A stretch of DNA of 64,000 nucleotides, from the NCBI GenBank assembly GCA_049840475.1, contig JASGKX010000001.1:372001-436000 (forward strand), read 5' to 3'. The notes beneath the pieces are model-generated. The model was not told the DNA's origin, did not search any database, and saw only the letters and a list, made by a program, of their open reading frames with translations. How positions within the stretch are numbered: position 1 is the stretch's first letter; each line of letters opens with the position of its first letter. The stretch comes from JBGVSA01 sp049840475 (GTDB taxonomy: Bacteria > Pseudomonadota > Gammaproteobacteria > Burkholderiales > Rhodocyclaceae). Positions 52,711 to 61,569 of this stretch are shown here, piece by piece. The translations under genes and the position numbers were made by a program.

Positions 52711-53571
52711 ATGCTCGCTCGCCTGCTCGCGCCGTTGTTCGTCGTACTCTGGAGCAGCGGCTTCGTCGGTGCCAAGCTCGGCCTGCCTTATGCCGAGCCA
52801 CTGACCTTCCTCACATTGCGCTACGCCTCCGTCATCGTTCTGATGGGCGCTGCGGCATTTTTGTGGCGGGCACCCTGGCCGCGCGGACGAGCCTTCGTGC
52901 ACACCGCGGTGGCGGGCATTCTGATCCAGGCGACCTATCTGGCGGGTGTCTTCGACGCCATCCGTCACGGTCTGCCGGCGGCGCTCGTCGCCCTTATCGT
53001 GGGCCTGCAGCCCATCATCACGGCAGTCGTCGCCGGTTGGTTGCTCAAAGAGAAGGTCTCCGCCCGTCAGTGGTTCGGGCTCGCCGCCGGCTTTGCAGGC
53101 GTAGCACTGGTGGTCACGCACAGCCGCGATCCGGGCCTTGGCCAGAACTGGGACATGCGCGCCCTGTGGCCAGCCATCGCCGCGCTCGCGGGCATCACGC
53201 TTGGCACGCTGTATCAGAAACGCTTCTGCCCGAGCTTCGACTTGCGCAGCGGCTCGGTCATCCAGTTTGGCGCCAGCCTCCTTGTCACGCTGCCGCTGGC
53301 ATGGAGCGTGGAGACGATGCAGGTGACATGGAGCGGAAAATTCATCTTTGCTCTCGGCTGGCTCGTGCTGATGCTGTCGGTCGGCGCCATCAGTTTGCTC
53401 AACCTGCTGATCCGACGCGGCAACGCAGTGGCGGTCACGAGCCTGTTCTACCTGACCCCCGCTGTCACCGCACTCATCGCGTGGCTGCTGTTCCGCGAAC
53501 ACATGCAGCCGCTTGCACTTGCTGGCATGGCTGTGGCGGTGTTCGGCGTATGGCTGGCGCGGAAGAAATAG
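52711..53571 (+). CDS. EamA/DMT-family transporter
   Basis: A 286-residue protein with about ten hydrophobic segments and two EamA repeats (VVLWSSGFVGAKLGLPYAEPLTFLTLRY at the start; VTSLFYLTPAVTALIAWLLFREHM near the end). Substrate unknown. It is only distantly like the other DMT transporter at 41230-42120, which has a different N-terminal half. Confidence 0.9.
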   Translation: MLARLLAPLFVVLWSSGFVGAKLGLPYAEPLTFLTLRYASVIVLMGAAAFLWRAPWPRGRAFVHTAVAGILIQATYLAGVFDAIRHGLPAALVALIVGLQPIITAVVAGWLLKEKVSARQWFGLAAGFAGVALVVTHSRDPGLGQNWDMRALWPAIAALAGITLGTLYQKRFCPSFDLRSGSVIQFGASLLVTLPLAWSVETMQVTWSGKFIFALGWLVLMLSVGAISLLNLLIRRGNAVAVTSLFYLTPAVTALIAWLLFREHMQPLALAGMAVAVFGVWLARKK

Positions 53572-53622
53572 GCGGACTGGTAAGCTCTGGCCCGAAGCCA
53601 TTGCACACGTAGCGAACGAACG

Positions 53623-54042
53623 ATGAAATTCAGCAAACGAATCCTCCTGGCCGTCACGCTTTTCAGCCTGGTCGGCCCCCTTATCGCCGGTGTGCTGGTG
53701 TCGATCCTGACAACAGCCGTCGCCATCAGTCGCGGCCACGGCGCCGCGGAAGTGCTGGCGAATATCCTCAAGGTTGCGGCGCCGACGCTCCTGTTTTCCT
53801 ACCTGCTCGGGCTGGCGCCAGCGGCACTGACAGGCATGGCCGCCGAGTTGCTGCCGAAACGCTGGAAGAGTGGAGCCTGGCTGCCAGCAGTGGTAGCCAT
53901 CGGCATGGCCGTATCATTCATCTTCGTCAGCATTTTCTTCCCGGCCACCGCGCTGGCACCAATCTGCGCGCTGATGTCGGTGCCCTCGTCGCTCCTGCTT
54001 GGCTGGTTCTGGCAGCGCCATATGAACACCGACGCATCCTGA
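53623..54042 (+). CDS. Hypothetical inner-membrane protein, four helices
   Basis: A 139-residue protein with four predicted membrane segments (LLAVTLFSLVGPLIAGVLVSIL, PTLLFSYLLGLAPAALTGM, WLPAVVAIGMAVSFIFVSIFF, APICALMSVPSSLLLGWFW) and a short polar C-terminus. I do not recognise a family. It lies between the EamA transporter and ruvC, 26 bases before ruvC. Confidence 0.65.
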   Translation: MKFSKRILLAVTLFSLVGPLIAGVLVSILTTAVAISRGHGAAEVLANILKVAAPTLLFSYLLGLAPAALTGMAAELLPKRWKSGAWLPAVVAIGMAVSFIFVSIFFPATALAPICALMSVPSSLLLGWFWQRHMNTDAS

Positions 54043-54068
54043 ACGCGGCAAGCACATAGAATGCGCCC

Positions 54069-54623
54069 ATGACTTCCCCGGTCGCGCACCTCCCCGCCCG
54101 CATCCTTGGCATCGACCCTGGCCTTCGTATCACGGGGTTCGGCGTCATCGAGCGTGTCGGCACCAAGCTGGCATACGTCGCCAGTGGTTGTATTCGCACC
54201 CCCGATGGCACCCTGCCAGAACGCCTGCGCGTGATTCTCGACGGCGTGCAGCAAGTCGTCGACACCTACCAGCCAACCGAAGCGGCGGTAGAAATCGTAT
54301 TCGTCAACGTCAATCCGCAGTCGACGCTGCTGCTTGGCCAGGCTCGCGGCGCCGCGATCTGCGGTCTCGTGTCGCGGTCGTTGCCGGTATCGGAATACAC
54401 CGCCCTGCAAGTCAAACAGGCCGTGGTGGGCTACGGTAAAGCCAATAAGGAACAGGTGCAGCACATGGTCAAGCGACTGCTGCAACTGCCGGGCGATCCG
54501 CAGGCCGATGCGGCCGACGCACTGGCCTGCGCCATCAGCCACGCCAACGGCGGGCAGGCGGGCGGCCTGCTCGGCTCGCTTGGCACACGCGGCCGCAAGC
54601 GCGGCGCGCGCGTCGTCGGCTGA
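54069..54623 (+). CDS. ruvC: Holliday junction resolvase RuvC
   Basis: A 184-residue endonuclease that cuts Holliday junctions with RuvAB. The catalytic acids are visible: Asp in ILGIDPGLRITGFGVI, Glu in AVEIVFVNVNP, and the DAADALACAISHA pair near residue 145. The C-terminus is Gly/Arg-rich. ruvA and ruvB do not follow, which is a departure from the usual ruvCAB order. Confidence 0.96.
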   Translation: MTSPVAHLPARILGIDPGLRITGFGVIERVGTKLAYVASGCIRTPDGTLPERLRVILDGVQQVVDTYQPTEAAVEIVFVNVNPQSTLLLGQARGAAICGLVSRSLPVSEYTALQVKQAVVGYGKANKEQVQHMVKRLLQLPGDPQADAADALACAISHANGGQAGGLLGSLGTRGRKRGARVVG

Positions 54624-54637
54624 TCACATCATTGCCA

Positions 54638-54660
54638 GGCCTGCCACGCTAGGGCAGGCC
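54638..54660 (+). terminator. Possible terminator after ruvC
   Basis: GGCCTGCC and GGCAGGCC pair perfectly over 8 bp around a 7-base loop, 15 bases after the ruvC stop. The following sequence (CCGATTTGTACT) has only a weak T run. Confidence 0.4.
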
Positions 54661-54825
54661 CCGATTTGTACTACATGGAAAAAGCCGGAAATTAACCAGG
54701 CGGCGTAGTGTCTCTGGATAGCGTCCCCGGCATCAGCATCGCGCAGTCCAGCGTTGTCCCCCAACGAGAACAGGCCCGGCGCATGACCTCGTACAACAAA
54801 AAAGCAAGCGAATCGGAGGCCTTCC

Positions 54826-55158
54826 ATGGATAAGGCGCATTGCCGCACGGAGCCGCTGTGGCATTTGCTGTATCGTTATATATGGCCGTTCCAGTACTTC
54901 CGCGACGTCAGTCGCGGGTCGCAACTGGAGCGACAGCAGAACTACCGCTACAACCGTTCGATCCGCCATTACCTGCCCGCTTTCGCCTTGCGCTGGTTCA
55001 TCATCAGCGCAGGCCTGTTCGGCATCGGCCAAAGCCTGCACGGCGGCTTGGCCGTACCGGTGGCGGGGTGCTTCGTCAGCGCCTCGCTTGCCAGTGTGGT
55101 GTGGATCGAACTGGTGATCGCCTGGTATTGGCTGGAGCGATTCCCGGAGCGGTATTAG
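54826..55158 (+). CDS. Conserved hypothetical membrane protein, 110 aa
   Basis: The N-terminal half is polar and aromatic (LWHLLYRYIWPFQYFRDVSRGSQLERQQNYRYN); the second half has two membrane helices (LRWFIISAGLFGIGQSL and VSASLASVVWIELVIAWYWLE). ATG 54826 has a GGAGG ribosome site. It resembles small proteins of Burkholderiales; function unknown. Confidence 0.65.
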   Translation: MDKAHCRTEPLWHLLYRYIWPFQYFRDVSRGSQLERQQNYRYNRSIRHYLPAFALRWFIISAGLFGIGQSLHGGLAVPVAGCFVSASLASVVWIELVIAWYWLERFPERY

Positions 55159-55244
55159 CGGGGCCTGCCACGGCAAATCAATCGGAAGCGACACGACTTG
55201 CAGGGTGGCCCGGATAACGGAGACATGGCGGCACCAGCCCTCGG

Positions 55245-55321
55245 GCCGCTGACAAAACTGAGCAAAACAGCCCTGCCCAAGCGCCCGGCCGCTGGCAGCA
55301 CAGAACAGTTTTGTCAGCGGC
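55245..55321. repeat. 16-bp perfect inverted repeat upstream of lutA
   Basis: GCCGCTGACAAAACTG (55245-55260) and CAGTTTTGTCAGCGGC (55306-55321) are exact complements separated by 45 bases. The right arm ends 30 bases before the lutA start codon. It could be a pair of operators for a looping repressor, a large mRNA hairpin, or the ends of a 77-bp miniature element. Confidence 0.75.
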
Positions 55322-55351
55322 ACTTAGCCAATGCCGTCAGGAGGTCGTTGA

Positions 55352-56119
55352 ATGCAAGTAAAACCACGGGTAGGCCTGTTCGCCACCTGTTTGATGAATC
55401 TGTTCCGGCCGAATATCGGCTTTGCCAGTGTCAAACTCCTTGAGGATGCAGGCTGCCTCGTTGAAGTCCCCTCCCGACAAACCTGCTGCGGCCAGCCCGG
55501 CTACAACAGCGGCGACTTCGACGCCGCTCGTGCGCTGGCCCGCCAGGTAATCGAAACCTTCGAGCATTACGATTACATCGTCGGCCCCTCCGGTTCGTGC
55601 ATGGCGACCATTCGCCATGACTACCCGCAGCTCTTCAAGGACGAACCCACCTGGTACCAGCGCGCCTGCGCGCTGGCGGCGAAAAGCTACGAGATTCTCT
55701 CCTTCCTCGTTGACGTCATGAAGGTGGAAGGCGTCGATGCGCACTATGCCGGCACGGTGACCTATCACGACTCCTGTTCGGGCCTGCGAGGCCTGGGCAT
55801 CAAGGGGCAACCGCGCCAGTTGTTGCGTAGCGTCGAAGGCCTGCATCTGATCGAGATGGACGAAACCGAAGTCTGCTGCGGATTCGGCGGCACCTTCGCC
55901 GCCAAGTACCCAGAGATCTCCGGCCGCATGGTCGATGACAAGCTCGCCAACGCCGGCCGCACAGAAGCCGACACGCTGGTGGGCGGCGATCTTGGCTGCC
56001 TGATGAACATCGCCGGCCGCGCCGCGCGCACAGGCACACCGCTGCGTGTGTTCCACACGGTCGAAGTGCTGGCCGGCATGGCGCGTGACGAAGGCATCAC
56101 CGGGCGGAGGGACGACTGA
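55352..56119 (+). CDS. lutA: Lactate utilization protein A, (Fe-S)-binding (LutA/YkgE)
   Basis: A 255-residue protein with two CCG domains, each giving a cluster ligand pattern: TCCGQPGYNSGD near residue 45 and VCCGFGGTFAAKYP near residue 172, with YDSCSGLRG-like HDSCSGLRGLG in between. Part of the LutABC complex that oxidises L-lactate to pyruvate. ATG 55352 has AGGAGG 6-7 bases upstream. The stop overlaps the lutB start (TGATG). Confidence 0.93.
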   Translation: MQVKPRVGLFATCLMNLFRPNIGFASVKLLEDAGCLVEVPSRQTCCGQPGYNSGDFDAARALARQVIETFEHYDYIVGPSGSCMATIRHDYPQLFKDEPTWYQRACALAAKSYEILSFLVDVMKVEGVDAHYAGTVTYHDSCSGLRGLGIKGQPRQLLRSVEGLHLIEMDETEVCCGFGGTFAAKYPEISGRMVDDKLANAGRTEADTLVGGDLGCLMNIAGRAARTGTPLRVFHTVEVLAGMARDEGITGRRDD

Positions 56120-57531
56120 TGCGCATGGAAAGCCCGCGCTTCAAAGAAGCCGCCGTCGAAGGACTCAACAACAAGCATCTGCGCATGGCGTTGGCACGGT
56201 CGCGTGAAGGCTTCATCGGCGGCCGGCAGCGCGCGGTCGATCTGGTGCCCGAATTCGAGCGCCTGCGCGAAGAAGCGCGCAGCATCAAGAACCACGTTCT
56301 CGACAATCTGGACCACTACCTCGAACGCTACGAGGCGGCCGTCACCGCAGCCGGCGGGCACGTGCACTGGGCGCGCGATGCCGCCGAGGCACGCCAGATT
56401 GTGCTGGACATCTGCCAGCGCGTCGGCGCGCGCACCATCACCAAGGGCAAGTCGATGGTGAGCGAAGAGATCGGCCTGAATCCGGCGCTGATCGAAGCAG
56501 GCTACGAAGTGGTGGAAACCGATCTGGGCGAGTACATCATCCAGCTGGCCAACGAACCTCCTTCACACGTCGTCGGGCCGGCGCTGCACAAGACACGCGA
56601 ACAGGTCTCGGAGCTGTTCGCCGAACATCACCAGCGCCCCCTCAAAACAGGCATTCCAGAACTCGTCGCCGAAGCGCGCGAAATGCTGCGCGAAAAATTC
56701 TTCCGCGCCGACGTGGGCATCACCGGCGGTAACTTTCTGATCGCGGAAACCGGCAGCAGCGTGATCGTCACCAACGAAGGCAACGGCGATCTTTCTCAAA
56801 CGCTGCCACGCGTGCACATCGTTACTTCTGGCATTGAGCGCGTGCTGCCCAACCTCGACGATCTCGCCGTACTGCTGCGCGTACTCGCACGCAGCGCCAC
56901 CGGACAGGACACCGAAACGTACACCACGCTATCGACCGGCCCACGCAGACCTGGCGACCCGGACGGCCCAGAGGAATACCACGTGGTGCTCGTCGACAAT
57001 GGGCGCTCGCAGATGTTGGGGGGGCGCTTCCGCGAAATGCTCCGCTGCATCCGCTGCGGCGCGTGTCTGAACCACTGCCCGGTGTATGGCTCGATCGGCG
57101 GTCATGCCTACGGCTGGGTGTACCCCGGCCCAATGGGCTCGGTGCTCACGCCGCTGATGCAAGGCCTCGACAACGCGTATGACCTGCCCAACGCGTGCAC
57201 GCTCAATGGACGGTGCGGCAGCGTTTGCCCGGTCAAGATTCCGCTGCCGGAAATGCTGCGCGAACTGCGCCACCTGCAACACCGCAACCGCCTGGGCCCG
57301 CGCCTGCAATACCGCGCGTTGGGTCTGTGGCGTTGGGTCGCGCTGCGCCCCGGCCTCTACCAGTTCAGCAACCGCCTGGCTGCACGCATGCTTGCCTGGA
57401 TGGGCGGGCGACGGCGACGCATCACCAGCCTGCCGGTCGCCAATGGCTGGACCGCCGTGCGCGATCTGCCAGCGCCCGAAGGGCAGACTTTCATCGAACA
57501 GTGGGAAGCGCAGCGAGGCAAGCAAGCATGA
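56119..57531 (+). CDS. lutB: Lactate utilization protein B, iron-sulfur (LutB/YkgF)
   Basis: A 470-residue iron-sulfur protein. The N-terminal LUD domain has NHVLDNLDHYLERYEAAVTAAGGHVHWARDAAEAR and TKGKSMVSEEIGLN; a ferredoxin-like pair of [4Fe-4S] motifs follows, CIRCGACLNHCPVYGSIGGHAYGW and CGSVCPVKIPLPEML (about residues 310-390). Overlaps lutA by one base and lutC by four (ATGA), so the three are translated as a unit. Confidence 0.94.
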   Translation: MRMESPRFKEAAVEGLNNKHLRMALARSREGFIGGRQRAVDLVPEFERLREEARSIKNHVLDNLDHYLERYEAAVTAAGGHVHWARDAAEARQIVLDICQRVGARTITKGKSMVSEEIGLNPALIEAGYEVVETDLGEYIIQLANEPPSHVVGPALHKTREQVSELFAEHHQRPLKTGIPELVAEAREMLREKFFRADVGITGGNFLIAETGSSVIVTNEGNGDLSQTLPRVHIVTSGIERVLPNLDDLAVLLRVLARSATGQDTETYTTLSTGPRRPGDPDGPEEYHVVLVDNGRSQMLGGRFREMLRCIRCGACLNHCPVYGSIGGHAYGWVYPGPMGSVLTPLMQGLDNAYDLPNACTLNGRCGSVCPVKIPLPEMLRELRHLQHRNRLGPRLQYRALGLWRWVALRPGLYQFSNRLAARMLAWMGGRRRRITSLPVANGWTAVRDLPAPEGQTFIEQWEAQRGKQA

Positions 57532-58193
57532 GTGGCAATCAACAATCGGCTCGCGACGCGGTCCTCGGAGGTATTCGCGCCAGCCTTGGCCGTGGCACGA
57601 CGGATGCAGCGACCGTTGCCGCGCTCGATACGCGCATCGCCACGCGGCCCGGACACACACGGCCCGCCCAGTGCGGCGAGTTCATCGATCTGTTCAAGCA
57701 GCGGTTCGAAGCTCGCGGCGGCAGCGTCACGAGCATTGCTGGCCGCGAGGCATTTCCCCAGGCGGTGGCGGATTTGCTCGCCACACTTGGGCTACCGCCG
57801 CGCATCGTGGTCGGTGGCGCGCTGGCTGGAATCACATGGCCGCAGGGCGTCGAACACGAAGTGCGCCGCGCAGAGAAGACAGACCTTGTGTCAGTGTCGG
57901 CCTGCGAACTGGCCATCGCCGAGACGGGCAGCCTGATGTTCACCGCCGGACCGGAATCGCCCACGACACATAACTTTGTGCCGGACTACCAGATCGTGCT
58001 GCTGAACGCGGCCTCGATGGTGTGCCACCTCGAAGACGCATGGGAAGCCCTGCGCACGCGCGGTGCCATGCCGCGCGCGGTCAACCTGGTGTCGGGGCCA
58101 TCACGTACGGGCGACATCGAGCAGACGATCCAGCTCGGCGCACATGGGCCGCGCCGCGTGTTCGTGATGGTTTACGGCACGCGCGCGCCATAA
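57528..58193 (+). CDS. lutC: Lactate utilization protein C (LutC/YkgG)
   Basis: A 221-residue protein of the LUD (DUF162) family with SACELAIAETGSLMFTAGPESPTTHNFVPDYQIVLL and VSGPSRTGDIEQTIQLGAHGPRRVFVMV, both typical. ATG 57528 overlaps the lutB stop as ATGA; the frame is open earlier without support. It completes the lactate oxidation complex. No lactate permease or GntR regulator lies beside it. Confidence 0.93.
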   Translation: MSGNQQSARDAVLGGIRASLGRGTTDAATVAALDTRIATRPGHTRPAQCGEFIDLFKQRFEARGGSVTSIAGREAFPQAVADLLATLGLPPRIVVGGALAGITWPQGVEHEVRRAEKTDLVSVSACELAIAETGSLMFTAGPESPTTHNFVPDYQIVLLNAASMVCHLEDAWEALRTRGAMPRAVNLVSGPSRTGDIEQTIQLGAHGPRRVFVMVYGTRAP

Positions 58194-58196
58194 CGA

Positions 58197-58373
58197 TCAA
58201 TGCGGCGGCGTCAGGCGGATCAGGTACACATCGCCATTGACGCCTCCGCCTTCCATGAAGGACACCATGCCGCCGTCGAGTAAGAAGCACCGACGCGCGG
58301 ACGGACGTCCGCAAACGCTGAGCGCGATTCTGAGCGCATCGGCAACATGGGCGGGAGTCTCCTGACAAAACAC
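58197..58373 (-). CDS. Possible small protein of 58 aa antiparallel to lutC/dusB spacing
   Basis: In the 324-base gap between lutC and dusB the minus strand has a frame from GTG 58373 to TGA 58197. It reads MFCQETPAHVADALRIALS, then CGRPSARRCFLLDGG, GGGVNGDVYLIRLTPPH to the end. Codon third positions are GC-rich as in neighbouring genes, and the HVADALRIAL helix followed by a CFLLDGG strand looks like a real fold. A weak AGGA lies 10 bases upstream. I do not recognise a family. The rest of the gap (58374-58517) holds the dusB promoter region and nothing else I can name. Confidence 0.5.
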   Translation of the reverse strand: MFCQETPAHVADALRIALSVCGRPSARRCFLLDGGMVSFMEGGGVNGDVYLIRLTPPH

Positions 58374-58517
58374 TCAGGAATCGTCCTGCGACAAGTTCTG
58401 CGCAGCGCCCCGGCAAAGAGGGCAGCCCGCCGGGGCTGGTCAACGGCAAGGAATTTTCCTTAACGGCAAACCGCCCTCTGGAGTAAAATTCGCGGCTTTC
58501 CCTTTGCGTCCCATCCC

Positions 58518-59546
58518 ATGGAGTTTGCGGGCATACGCCTTCGCAATAATCTGTTTGTCGCGCCCATGGCGGGTGTGACGGACCGGCCTTTCCGCCAACT
58601 TTGCAAGAAGCTGGGCGCGGGTCTGGCCGTATCCGAGATGGTGACTTCCAACGCGCTGCTCTACGGCAGCACCAAGACGCAACGGCGCGCCAACCACCAA
58701 GGCGAGACCGATCCGATCTCGGTCCAGATCGCCGGGGCTGACCCGGCAATGATGGCTGAAGCCGCACGCTACAACGTCTCGCGCGGCGCCCAGATCATCG
58801 ACATCAACATGGGTTGCCCAGCCAAGAAGGTGTGCAACGTCGCGGCCGGCTCCGCATTGATGCGCGACGAAGACCTCGTGCGCCGCATCCTCGAAAGCGT
58901 GGTGCAGGCGGTGCCTGAAGTCCCGGTCACGCTCAAGTTCCGTACCGGCTGGGATCGCGCCAACCGCAACGCGCCGACCATCGCGCGCATTGCCGAAGAC
59001 ACCGGCATCCGGCTGATCGCCATCCACGGCCGCACGCGTGCCGACCAGTACATGGGCCAGGCCGAGTACGACACGATCGCCGACGTCAAACGCCGGGTGT
59101 CGGTCCCGGTGATTGCCAACGGCGACATCGACTCGGCCCGCAAGGCGCGATTCGTACTCGACTACACGGGAGCGGACGGCGTGATGATCGGGCGTGCCGC
59201 CCAAGGCCGCCCCTGGATTTTCGGCGAGATCGAACACTACCTCGCCACGGGCGAAGAATTGCCGCCACCGCGCGTGGAAGACATCCACCGCGTGTGCCGG
59301 GAACACCTGACCGATCTCTACGCGTTCTACGGCAGGGAGGCCGGCGTTCGCGTAGCGCGCAAACACATCGGTTGGTACACCAAGGGTCTTGTGGGTTCAC
59401 AGGCGTTTCGCAATGCCATGAACCTGCTGCCCACCATCGAGGAACAGCAGGACAGCGTGGATGCCTTTTTCACCGAATTGGCGTCCCACGGCGACCGGCT
59501 GGCCTACGAAGAACAACAATCAGAAGAGGAAGCACTCGCGGCATGA
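58518..59546 (+). CDS. dusB: tRNA-dihydrouridine synthase B
   Basis: FMN enzyme that reduces uridine to dihydrouridine in tRNA (position 17 in E. coli). Motifs: APMAGVTDRPFR at residues 15-26, SVQIAGADP, the catalytic Cys100 in DINMGCPAKKV, IAIHGRTRADQYMG and VMIGRAAQGRPWIF. 342 residues is normal. The stop overlaps the fis start as ATGA, the conserved dusB-fis operon. Confidence 0.96.
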   Translation: MEFAGIRLRNNLFVAPMAGVTDRPFRQLCKKLGAGLAVSEMVTSNALLYGSTKTQRRANHQGETDPISVQIAGADPAMMAEAARYNVSRGAQIIDINMGCPAKKVCNVAAGSALMRDEDLVRRILESVVQAVPEVPVTLKFRTGWDRANRNAPTIARIAEDTGIRLIAIHGRTRADQYMGQAEYDTIADVKRRVSVPVIANGDIDSARKARFVLDYTGADGVMIGRAAQGRPWIFGEIEHYLATGEELPPPRVEDIHRVCREHLTDLYAFYGREAGVRVARKHIGWYTKGLVGSQAFRNAMNLLPTIEEQQDSVDAFFTELASHGDRLAYEEQQSEEEALAA

Positions 59547-59779
59547 GCCATAAGAACGAGATCGCGCTCTGCGTCGCGCAGGCATTGGACCGTTATTTCG
59601 CCGATCTGGACGGGGAACGCCCGGTCGGCATCTACGACATGGTTTTGCGCCAGGTCGAGCGCCCTATGCTCGAATCGGTGCTCCGCCATGCGCAAGGCAA
59701 TCAGACACAGGCAGCGGAGATGCTCGGCATCAACCGCAACACCCTGCGGCGCAAACTGGCCGACCACGGACTGCTGTAA
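59543..59779 (+). CDS. fis: DNA-binding protein Fis
   Basis: A 78-residue nucleoid protein. The C-terminal helix-turn-helix is HAQGNQTQAAEMLGINRNTLRRKLADHGLL (about residues 49-78), identical in type to the domain of NtrC. The N-terminal arm is shorter than in E. coli Fis (98 residues), as in other betaproteobacteria. It overlaps dusB by 4 bases. Confidence 0.95.
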   Translation: MSHKNEIALCVAQALDRYFADLDGERPVGIYDMVLRQVERPMLESVLRHAQGNQTQAAEMLGINRNTLRRKLADHGLL

Positions 59780-59985
59780 GAGCGTGTTCAGAGCCGGTGA
59801 GCGACAGTCCGTCAGCGGAACGAAGCGCAACAAGAAACCCGGAGTTCACATATTCATGAATGAGGATTCCGAGTCGCACAGAGCCCCGATCACGGCCTCT
59901 CGTAGCAAGTCTTTGAACATGTTCGAACCCCATCATCACTCCCGCATGCCGGGCCTTTGCATTTAAGCGTTGAGAGATCTGTCCC

Positions 59986-61554
59986 ATGAAAGTCACCCAA
60001 GCCCTGCTGAGCGTTTCCGATAAGCGCGGTGTGGTCGAATTTGCCCGCGAGCTGAATGCGCTGGGCGTCAAGCTGCTGTCCACCGGCGGCACCGCCAAGC
60101 TGCTGGTCGAATCCGGCCTGCCCGTCACCGAAGTCGGCGACTACACCGGCTTCCCCGAAATGCTCGACGGCCGTGTGAAGACGCTGCACCCGAAGGTACA
60201 CGGCGGCATCCTCGCCCGCCGCGATCTGCCGGAGCACATGGCGACGATCGACGCCAATGACATTCCGCGCATCGACCTGGTGGTGGTGAACCTCTACCCG
60301 TTCCAGCAGACCATCGCCAAAGAAGGCTGCTCGCTCGAAGACGCCATCGAGAACATCGACATCGGCGGCCCGACCATGGTCCGCGCGGCGGCCAAGAACC
60401 ACGGCAATGAAACCGGCGGCGTAGGCATCGTGACCGACGCCGACGACTACGCAGCCGTCGTAGCGGAACTCAAGTCGAACGACGGCGCACTGTCGTACAA
60501 GACCCGCTTCGACCTCGCGCGCAAGGCATTCACGCACACCGCGCGCTACGACTCGGCGATCTCCAACTACCTGACTGCGCTGGCCGACGACGGCAGCAAG
60601 AAGGCCTACCCGGAGCGCCTGCAATTCGCCTTCGACAAGGTGCAGGACCTGCGCTACGGCGAGAACCCGCACCAATCCGCAGCCTTCTACCGTGACCCGG
60701 TCGCCGCCCCCGGCGGCGTGGCTGGCTACACGCAGCTGCAAGGCAAGGAACTGTCGTACAACAACATCGCCGACGCCGATGCGGCGTGGGAATGCGTCAA
60801 AGCCTTCGACACCACCGCCTGCGTAATCATCAAGCACGCCAACCCGTGCGGCGTGGCGTTGGGCGTGACGGCGGAAGAGGCCTATCGCAAGGCTTTCCAG
60901 ACCGATCCGACCTCTGCTTTCGGCGGCATCATCGCTTTCAACACCACTGTCGATGAAGCCACCGCGAAGGCCGTCTCCGGCCAGTTCATGGAAGTCCTCA
61001 TCGCGCCGGCCTATACGCCTGAAGCGCTGGCACTCCTGACGGCCAAGCAGAATGTTCGCGTGCTGACGTGCCCGCTGGGCCACATTTCGCAGACCGACTT
61101 CAAGCGTGTCGGTGGCGGTCTGCTGGTTCAGACCTATGACGATGCCCGCATCGACCCGTCACAACTGAAGGTCGTCACCAAACGTGCGCCGACCCAGCAA
61201 GAACTCTCCGATCTGCTGTTCGCCTGGCGCGTGGCCAAGTACGTCAAATCCAACGCCATCGTTTACTGCAAGGACGGCATGACCGTCGGTGTGGGCGCAG
61301 GCCAGATGAGCCGCGTTGATTCGGCCCGCATCGCCAAGATCAAGGCAGAGAACGCCAGTCTGCAGATCGCAGGCTGCGTGGTCGCATCGGACGCGTTCTT
61401 CCCGTTCCGCGACGGTCTTGATGTACTGGCACAAGCCGGCGCGCGTGCGGTGATCCAGCCGGGCGGCTCGATGCGTGACGCTGAAGTCATCGCCGCGGCC
61501 GACGAGCAGGACGTCGCCATGGTGTTCACCGGCTTCCGCCACTTCCGTCACTGA
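59986..61554 (+). CDS. purH: Bifunctional AICAR transformylase/IMP cyclohydrolase
   Basis: Catalyses the last two steps of IMP synthesis. The N-terminal cyclohydrolase domain (residues 1-195) has ALLSVSDKRG and FPEMLDGRVKTLHPKVHGGILARRD; the C-terminal transformylase domain has LRYGENPHQSAAFY, KHANPCGVALG, DPTSAFGGIIAFN and GAGQMSRVDSARIA. 522 residues is normal. It is followed by purD after 15 bases, as a purHD operon. The 206-base gap after fis holds no gene. Confidence 0.97.
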   Translation: MKVTQALLSVSDKRGVVEFARELNALGVKLLSTGGTAKLLVESGLPVTEVGDYTGFPEMLDGRVKTLHPKVHGGILARRDLPEHMATIDANDIPRIDLVVVNLYPFQQTIAKEGCSLEDAIENIDIGGPTMVRAAAKNHGNETGGVGIVTDADDYAAVVAELKSNDGALSYKTRFDLARKAFTHTARYDSAISNYLTALADDGSKKAYPERLQFAFDKVQDLRYGENPHQSAAFYRDPVAAPGGVAGYTQLQGKELSYNNIADADAAWECVKAFDTTACVIIKHANPCGVALGVTAEEAYRKAFQTDPTSAFGGIIAFNTTVDEATAKAVSGQFMEVLIAPAYTPEALALLTAKQNVRVLTCPLGHISQTDFKRVGGGLLVQTYDDARIDPSQLKVVTKRAPTQQELSDLLFAWRVAKYVKSNAIVYCKDGMTVGVGAGQMSRVDSARIAKIKAENASLQIAGCVVASDAFFPFRDGLDVLAQAGARAVIQPGGSMRDAEVIAAADEQDVAMVFTGFRHFRH

Positions 61555-61569
61555 TCGGACCCACGGACC

